This document shows positions 57,600 through 64,000 of a stretch of 64,000 nt of DNA, piece after piece (position 1 is the first letter of the stretch; each line of letters starts with the position of its first letter). The notes beneath the pieces are model-generated. The model ran no database searches and was not told the origin of the DNA. It saw only the letters and a list, made by a program, of their open reading frames with translations. This stretch comes from Sodiomyces alkalinus F11. Its lineage: Eukaryota; Ascomycota; Sordariomycetes; Glomerellales; Plectosphaerellaceae. The DNA lies in the NCBI RefSeq assembly GCF_003711515.1, contig NW_021167081.1:3962483-4026482 (forward strand), given 5' to 3'. The translations under genes were made by a program, and so were the position numbers.

Positions 57600-58990
57600 G
57601 AGTTAGATTTAGTTTAGGCCGGATAGGCCCCGCACCCTAGCTATACTTAATATAAGCCTAGATTAATATTCTTAGCCTTAAAATCGCTATCCTTAGGATT
57701 ATCGACTTCCGTAAAAGTCTTACCCTTATCGCCCTATTATAAGTCGGAGTCTATCTCCTTAACTTTATTATCGTCTTCGTTATCGCTATTATCGGGGATT
57801 ATAACCGTGTTAGCGAGAATCGCACTTATAGACGTAAAAGCCCGCTTATACTCCGCGTATTATTAGAATTCGGAAATCATAATATTAGCGCGACCGAGTA
57901 TAAGTATCTCCATAAGTAGCCGGGTATACTACCTTAGCTCTATAAGACTAAGGCGCTTAAAGTCTTTATCCGATAATGTTAACCCTAATAAGGGAGTAGG
58001 TGTAGTAGGATAAGCGTTCTTTTCTGCTATAATATTAGGAGGGATTAGGCCCGAAACTATTACCTCGCCTATAACCTCGTAAAAAGGAGATAAGGCTAGC
58101 TATTCCGCCCTAATAATAACCTCCTCCGGAAGCGATATATTTAGTCCTAGTATTATCTTTTCTATAACCTTTAAGGGAGGAGAAAAGACTAGTATAACCA
58201 CCTTATTAATAACCTCTATTACCGGAGAAAGTAAGGCTAATTTAATTACCTTATTAATAACCTTAGTAAGAGGTAATAAGGCTAACTATAGTATTACCTT
58301 TTTTTAGACCTCCTAAGGAGGAGAAAGATAGCCGTCTTAAATAACCTCTACGCGTAGCCGTTAAGGTATACTAGGAGAGGAGTATACCGGTATATCTTCG
58401 TAAAGTATATATAGTATTTCTTCCCCTAATTAGTCTAGCTACGATAAAGACGCTTATACTTCTTATCGGTGATATCGCGCGTATAAGGGAGGCACGGCTT
58501 AGTATAAATACTACTAGGAGGGTGCTTAAGAGGCCGATTACCCGCCGATTTCTTCTTCTTAGGCGGCGGCGATAACCTAAGCTATTATATAGTTAATATC
58601 GCCTTAAGGTATAGGAGTATTATACCTATATCGTTATCGGCGGCACGCTTATTACTATTATTACCCTTATTATCGCCGGGGGCTAACGCTATCTACGAAA
58701 CGATATAAGTTAGCGGAGGGTTCCTTATAAAAAGATCGCGATCGAGAGACGGCTTACCTTAGACGGGGAACTCTTAAACTAACCGAGTATTACTAATATT
58801 ATCTAAGGATAGGAAAAGTTAGAGAAATCGTCGCTATAAGGAAGAACGAATATATACGGAACCGCTATTACTATTATTATTATTATTAAAGGTAGGGAGG
58901 GGAACGGAGGAAGAGAGAGCCTACGAGGAGAATAGGGCTAATATAGTTACGGATCGTATCTACGCGAGGGAGGCCTACGTTACTATTTCG
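57600..58990 (-). pseudogene. Possible accessory frame antisense to Gypsy-2 pol
   Basis: Between the pol end and the 3' LTR, the minus strand from about 58905 down to 58370 reads as one frame of about 180 codons with about nine TAA/TAG (TFNNNNNSNSGS, PPPKKKKSAGN, DITDKKYKRLYRS). Below 58370 the plus strand is equally plausible, with imperfect tandem repeats (ITFKGGEKTSITTLLITS). The coding strand is therefore not settled. Confidence 0.35.
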
Positions 58991-59159
58991 GGCACGTGAA
59001 TAAAGGTTAGTAGGCGACCTAAGATTTCTTTAATAATCAGGAAAGGGCGAGGTAAGATAAAGGGACGCGATTATTCTTTTATCACTGCGATATAAGGGGG
59101 AGCTAAGCTATAATAGGGACGCGCGGTTACCTAACCCCCGGAGGGAGAGGGGGGGATAG

Positions 59160-59373
59160 TGTTACAGGTTAACCCCGATATAAAGGATCCGGCTATACTC
59201 CGGATCTTCCTAACTACGCGCTTAGTTAACGGACCTATATCGCCTAGTTATCGCCACCTTATAGCTAGCCTAGCGCTATGGACTTTTCTCCTTTTCCTTC
59301 TTCCTTCCTTAGTTCTAGATAATCTATTATTACGACCTCGCTTAGTGCCACGACCTATAACCAGTCATTCACA
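59160..59373 (+). repeat. Gypsy-2 3' LTR (214 bp)
   Basis: Starts TGTTACAGG and ends TTCACA. It is less RIPed than the 5' copy and still contains an open 80-codon frame by chance. Confidence 0.93.
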
Positions 59374-60148
59374 ACTACTAGAAACTAAGAGGCTAACCTA
59401 GACCGGGGTAAAGGCTTAATTAGAGACTTACTCTAGGACTAGGCCTAGAAAATAGCACGCCGTATTCCGACTAAACGGGTACGATAAGGCCTTATAGCAT
59501 TGACTAGAATTTAGCTAGCGTAAGCCAAAGAAACTTAGTCTACTACGTAGGATACTAATACGTCTCCTGCAGGCACATACTAGGTATAGTGATTTTATAG
59601 ATTACTATAAGCGCTTTAGGTATAAAGATTTCGTGGCGGACTATAGCTATAGGCACACGAAAACAAGGGAGTATATCGCCCACTATTAGAAGGTTAGGGG
59701 TATTAGGGATAGTAAATAGCTAGCTTAACTCTAGTATAGACATAACTAATGGTATAACCTATAAAAGACTCTTATAGAGATCCTAATAAACGGAGCGGCT
59801 TTCGCTGCGCTAAACGACGTAACAGGATATCTAGAACAGATATACCTATTATCCTCGCGATCAAGATAAGGAGTACTACCCTAGAAATAGGATAGCGGGA
59901 TAGGAAAGCAGTAAGGAGGCCCCCGAGGGCGTACCGCTAAACACGGATATTGTTATTCTTATATATCTTATACACTACTAACCATAGTATAGTATAGGTT
60001 TTATCTATTTTCGTGGGCAAAAGTTATAAAGTTAACCGATTAGCACTATAATCTCTTAGTATAGATATATAGAGATCGCACCGCCCGAGACTCTAGGAGG
60101 AGCGTATACCCAGTACTCACTAGTACTATACCAAGGCGTTAAATAAAT
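59374..60148 (+). pseudogene. LINE-3 fragment, C-terminal part (right of Gypsy-2)
   Basis: Continues 52374 once Gypsy-2 and one ACTAC copy are removed. The plus strand has RYKDFVADYSYRHTKTREYI-like sequence near 59.62-59.68 kb, resembling the region after RNase H in Tad-like ORF2. CpA and TpG are partly retained. The fragment ends at a CA repeat. Confidence 0.55.
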
Positions 60149-60168
60149 ACACACACACACACACACAC
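60149..60168. repeat. (AC)10 microsatellite
   Basis: Perfect dinucleotide run at the junction between LINE-3 and the second Copia-B copy. It is intact although CpA is the RIP target. Confidence 0.95.
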
Positions 60169-63100
60169 TAATATCGCTTTTGTTAATAGCTTACTTCCTT
60201 ATATGTATAGGGTTATAAGTTCTTCTAGCGTTAAAGAACGTCTTCTGGGTATTATCGTTCTATACTTTCTTAGTTATATAAAGGCTTATGATAGTTCTCG
60301 CGATAAGTAGCCGCGCGGCTAATAGGCGTGCGGCTGCTAGGCACTCCCTAGGGGTATCTACAGGCAGTGCCCGTTAACAGTTATTGTCTTCTTCTGCCTT
60401 TACGCCCCAGAATACCGCTAACGCTATGCAGAACGCGTGCGTAGGATCTTCCGGGGATAATAGAGGCGTGGGAAATAGTTTAAACGTTGTAATAGTAAAG
60501 CGTAGAGTATCTGTAGTAATGGCGGTATCCGTAGTAATAGCGGTATAATCTATAGTAATAATAAGAGCCTCTTCCGTAGTAACAGCAGTAGCCTCGTCCA
60601 TACCCGTAATAATAATAGTAGTATCGCTTTTACTCGTAGTAATAGCGGTAGCGTAGTCTTTTTCTATAGTAATAGTAATATCCGTAATAATAACGGTAGC
60701 CTCTCTTATAGTAATAGCCATAGCCTTACCTTTATCCGTAGGAATAGCGGTAGCGTTAGAGTCTTCCGACTTAAGATCTAATACGTCTACGGCTATACCC
60801 CTTACTAGTAGCCTATTCGCTATCTTATTATATTAGGTAATACGGATAGATTATAGGCGTTCCCTAATTTCCTTAGCCGAAGCTATAGCTTATAGCGTTT
60901 TAATTCTGCGACTAAAGATCTTATCTTTGTTAAAGATCACGTCCCTTATAGTAATAATATCCGTTAGGTATAATAGCTATACGCGGAAGCTATTCGGGGA
61001 GTAGTATCCAATATAATAACCGATCTATACCTTTGGTTCTAGGCTTTATCAGTGGTTTCTTTAAGCTTATATATTACGCGTTTTTATAAAGACTTTATAG
61101 CTATATACCCGTAGGTATATATGATAAGGTTAATGACCGCGTAGGCCTTTATATAGCGCTTTCTAATTATTCATATATTATAGGGTTCTATTATATAGAT
61201 ACACGGTAGTCTTAAAGACCTTAGGCTGGATAGATATGGACAGATTAGCTCTAATTCTTATAGCCCTCGCCCTTCTCTTAATACAACTCTAATCTACTAT
61301 ACGATACCGTTTTAATCCTATAAACATAGTGCCGACGGCTAGCCTTCTACCCTCTTAGCAGCGAGGAAAGTAATAATATCTACGTGCTAAAATATCTCTG
61401 AATTGGCCTATAGGATATATAGCCTAATATCGAATTAAGTCTTAAATAGGGTAAAAGCGTCTTATAATGTATAAAGGATAAGGCCTTAGTCTCCCTTCTA
61501 TAGATAATAATTCTCTATATAATCTATATATATATCTGAAACGAATATAATAGACTTATATAGGCCGCTTAGCGATTTCGACTTTTTTAGATCGTGAAAA
61601 TTAATAACTAGGGCCTCTCCAGGCTTTAACGAGTAAAGCGAAAGTATACGCCTAATCTACGCAGGCACTTATAATTAGCTATACGCGTTATACTTTACGG
61701 TTCACCGCCGCGTATTCCTTACCCCCTAGGTAGAGTTAACGATTCTTATAAGGGTATCGGTTCCGTAATAGCCGAGGTATTCGTCCTACCTTTACGCGGT
61801 AGTCTTCTACGGTTACCACGGTTATCGTAATCTTCCATACGGGTTATCGTGTAGGTGCCGAGCCGAAACCGTCAACGCGGTAACGGTAGCCGTGTCTTCC
61901 TCACGCTTAATTATATACTAGCCATGAATATCTAGTAGCTTATAGATAGGCCGGTTATTAGTAAAGCTAACAATAGTGTTATTTATAGTATTCTAGCAGT
62001 AGTCTTATAGGTGTAGCTAGTATTCTAAGACGATATTAGTGATAAACTCCTTATAGTATACGGTATCGCGTAGCCGTAATAGCCTTATCGTGCTGGATAG
62101 GGATTATATATATAGCTTAATATCTCCATACCCGAGCAAAGGTGCCTTATAGGTACCTACTTAGAGGATAAAGATAAAGTATTAGTGGGTAGTCTAATAG
62201 CTGTAAAACGGCCTTAATTATTAAAGATGTGGGTTAACCATCCTAAGTCTAGCATCGCGTAGTGTAGTAGCTTTTTAGCTTAGTTAATAAAGAGGGATAC
62301 CCCTTATTATAATCTTAATTGTGTCGTCGTATAAGGGCGCGCTACCCCCCCTTATTAGGAGGGGTGGACGCCTAGTTACCCTGTCGCGGTAACAGATAGG
62401 ACTTTTAAAACTATAGTTACGGCCGGCTTAGTAACCCGTCGATTATATAGTATACTAGTTATAATAGGCGTAGTATTATAGCGTTAATCTTCCTAGACCT
62501 CGTTTATCTTACTAGTGGTAGTAGCCCCTAAGCCTTCCCGCCTTTTCGGTATCGTGGTGTCCACGCGGCTTTTAAACCTATAGTTACGTATCTTCTTTTC
62601 TATAACCTTCCTAATATCTTCACGGCTACGCTAGCTATAGGGTCTTAGATCAGTCCTTATATACTAATAGGCAGCGGTAGTATAGGTGTTCTCGTATATC
62701 CTATAAGGCCTCCTTATTACGGGAGGAATAGCCTTTACGGACGTATCGCTACGAGGACGCTTCTTATTATCTTTATTATTAGCAGTAATAGTATTCTTAG
62801 TATCGGGGAGGTTCCCTAGGGTACTAAAAGTGCCTCTCCTGACTCTAGGCTTTATAGCGGAGGATTATAGGCTTTTTATATTACTAAGAACCGCCGTTAG
62901 AGCTTTTACAAAGTCGTTAATCGTTAGCTTATTTTCCGTAATCTTATCGTAGTTATTTACTAGGTAATTATTACTCTATTCCTGGGCGATAGGTCTAATA
63001 GCTTTTAACGCGTCTTCCGCCTAACGGTCTATGCTTAATAGCTCTAAAACGCCTATATATTTATAGTATATTATTACTATTTTCTAGCTTATAACCTAGC

Positions 63101-64000
63101 CGTCTATATCCTTAGGTATAGCCTTTATAGACATAGTATATCGTCGATATAGGACTAGGGCTTTCTTATAAAGGTTTATAGGGGTTAGTCTAATATACGC
63201 ATAAAGGAGAGTAATCTAGGTTTATAGGTTATTTACGGTATTATCCTATAGCTAGGCGAGGAGGATATATATTATAGTATGAACGGTCCCCTTGATATAC
63301 AAGCATAGCTTATTAAATTCCTTCTACTACGCTTTATAGTCTACTCTTTTCTTACGGTATACGCGGCGACCTTATAGGTAACGCGTACGCCCCTTTTCGG
63401 AGAGGTTATCGATAGATATAGGCGTCCTTATCGGTGGCTTTTTTTTTACGGCTGTAGCCTTCCGGCGAGTAGCCGTCTTCTTCTTTCTAGCGGCCATAGT
63501 AGCTATAACCGTTAATAGTACCGGCGGTAGTAGCTATAGCGTCCGTGGTATCGGTGGCCTTATCGCCCTTTAGTATAATAGTAAAAGTCGGAGTAGCTGT
63601 GATAGTGGAAAACGAAGTGGCTATAGCCTCCTCCGTCGTGTTAGGGTTAATAGAGGCTTTATATTTATGGATATTAGGCGGTATAGGCTGAAGGAGGAGG
63701 TAGGCGTTAGCCTTCTTATCGCTTAGCTTTAGATTAAGATAGTTATCCTAGTAGGAGGTAGATTTACCGCGTAGGGCGTGCTCTTATATCGCCTAATCCC
63801 TCTAGTTAATAAGGGTAATAGCGGCTACCTTCTATTCGGCGTTAAATATATTAGAAGATATCTTTACTTCCTTATCGGTTAATTAATTAATTAATAGGTA
63901 GGTCGGTAGGTTACTTAATTGCTTAATTACTTTAATTAGGTTAATAGTAGTTATTTAAAGATGCTTATAAAATGTAATTACTTTTATAGTAGAATAGAGG
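60169..64000 (-). mobile_element. Copia-E: second Copia-B copy, truncated, runs off the right edge
   Basis: Aligns with 42130-45810 of Copia-B over its whole length in the same orientation (RT start, repeat-rich linker, integrase, gag). The break at 60169 removes the RT core, RNase H and 3' LTR. By alignment the 5' LTR should begin about 50 bp beyond the window. An open 115-codon frame at 60374-60721 lies in the linker. Confidence 0.88.
60500..60770 (-). repeat. Expanded minisatellite in Copia-E pol linker
   Basis: More than ten units of gtagtaatagcggta type; the equivalent tract in Copia-B (42460-42620) is about 100 bp shorter. Confidence 0.75.

Larger units (their letters stand above)
52375..59373 (+). 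mobile_element. Gypsy-2: complete LTR retrotransposon, RIP-killed
   Basis: Two 214-bp LTRs and a perfect 5-bp target duplication ACTAC (52370-52374 and 59374-59378) define a 6999-bp element. Gag with a CCHC knuckle, RT, RNase H and integrase follow on the plus strand. A purine tract (59140-59157) precedes the 3' LTR. About 1.7 kb lies between the pol end and the 3' LTR. Confidence 0.95.
49344..64000. other. RIP-mutated transposon island II (continues past the right edge)
   Basis: Same CpA/TpG depletion as island I. It contains a chimeric Copia, LINE-3, Gypsy-2 and a second Copia-B copy. The first 420 bp (to 49768) are unassigned, with loosely repeated segments of gtgcttttctattatta type. Confidence 0.88.

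Noticed and set aside
52375..59373. Terminal repeats of a DNA transposon
   Set aside because: The repeats are direct, have TG...CA ends after allowing for RIP, and enclose gag-pol; this is an LTR element.
60374..60721. 115-residue Ile/Thr-rich protein
   Set aside because: It is the minisatellite linker of the Copia-E pol remnant, open by chance.

Overview
The window looks like a chromosome segment of a filamentous ascomycete (Pezizomycotina). Its few intact genes have short GT-AG introns (54-123 bp). They sit between very large blocks of transposon DNA in which CpA and TpG have almost vanished in favour of TpA, while CpG, CpC and GpG remain. That is the mark of repeat-induced point mutation (RIP). 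Most open frames inside the blocks are accidental, but broken reading frames can still be followed by domain motifs in which CAA/CAG have become TAA/TAG and Cys/His codons have become Tyr.

Layout. (1) 1-3844 (+): the 3' four exons of an O-GlcNAc-transferase-like GT41 gene, cut by the left edge. (2) About 4150-46938: RIP island I. It holds a minus-strand chromodomain Gypsy element (4512-12876) carrying a tRNA-derived SINE (10095-10614); a short minus-strand Copia-like element with gag only (13611-23207) into which a Tad-like LINE jumped (16346-22981); an unassigned stretch ending in Helitron and MULE remnants (to about 28.5 kb); and a three-level nest: Copia-A (+, 28896-46933) contains Copia-B (-, 33744-46134), which contains LINE-2 (-, 34117-40289). 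Most insertion borders are supported by target-site duplications. (3) 46939-49343: a 2.4 kb non-RIPed gene island with a tandem-FolB dihydroneopterin-aldolase-like gene (+) and a convergent Gig1/DUF3605-like gene (-). (4) About 49344-64000: RIP island II, with a chimeric Copia, a LINE fragment split by a second complete Gypsy element (+, 52375-59373), and a second Copia-B copy (-) that runs off the right edge.

The genes do not form an obvious pathway. The first is a presumed protein O-GlcNAc transferase, the last belongs to a family named for induction by N-acetylglucosamine, and the middle one is a folate/pterin-type protein. No rRNA, functional tRNA or CRISPR was seen. The most unusual item is the long tRNA-Leu-derived SINE with a hairpin-rich body that kept its CpA/TpG sites inside a heavily RIPed Gypsy. 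Next come a long reading frame opposite to gag-pol in that Gypsy, and an A/B chimeric Copia. All domain calls were made by eye from translations; no database search was run.
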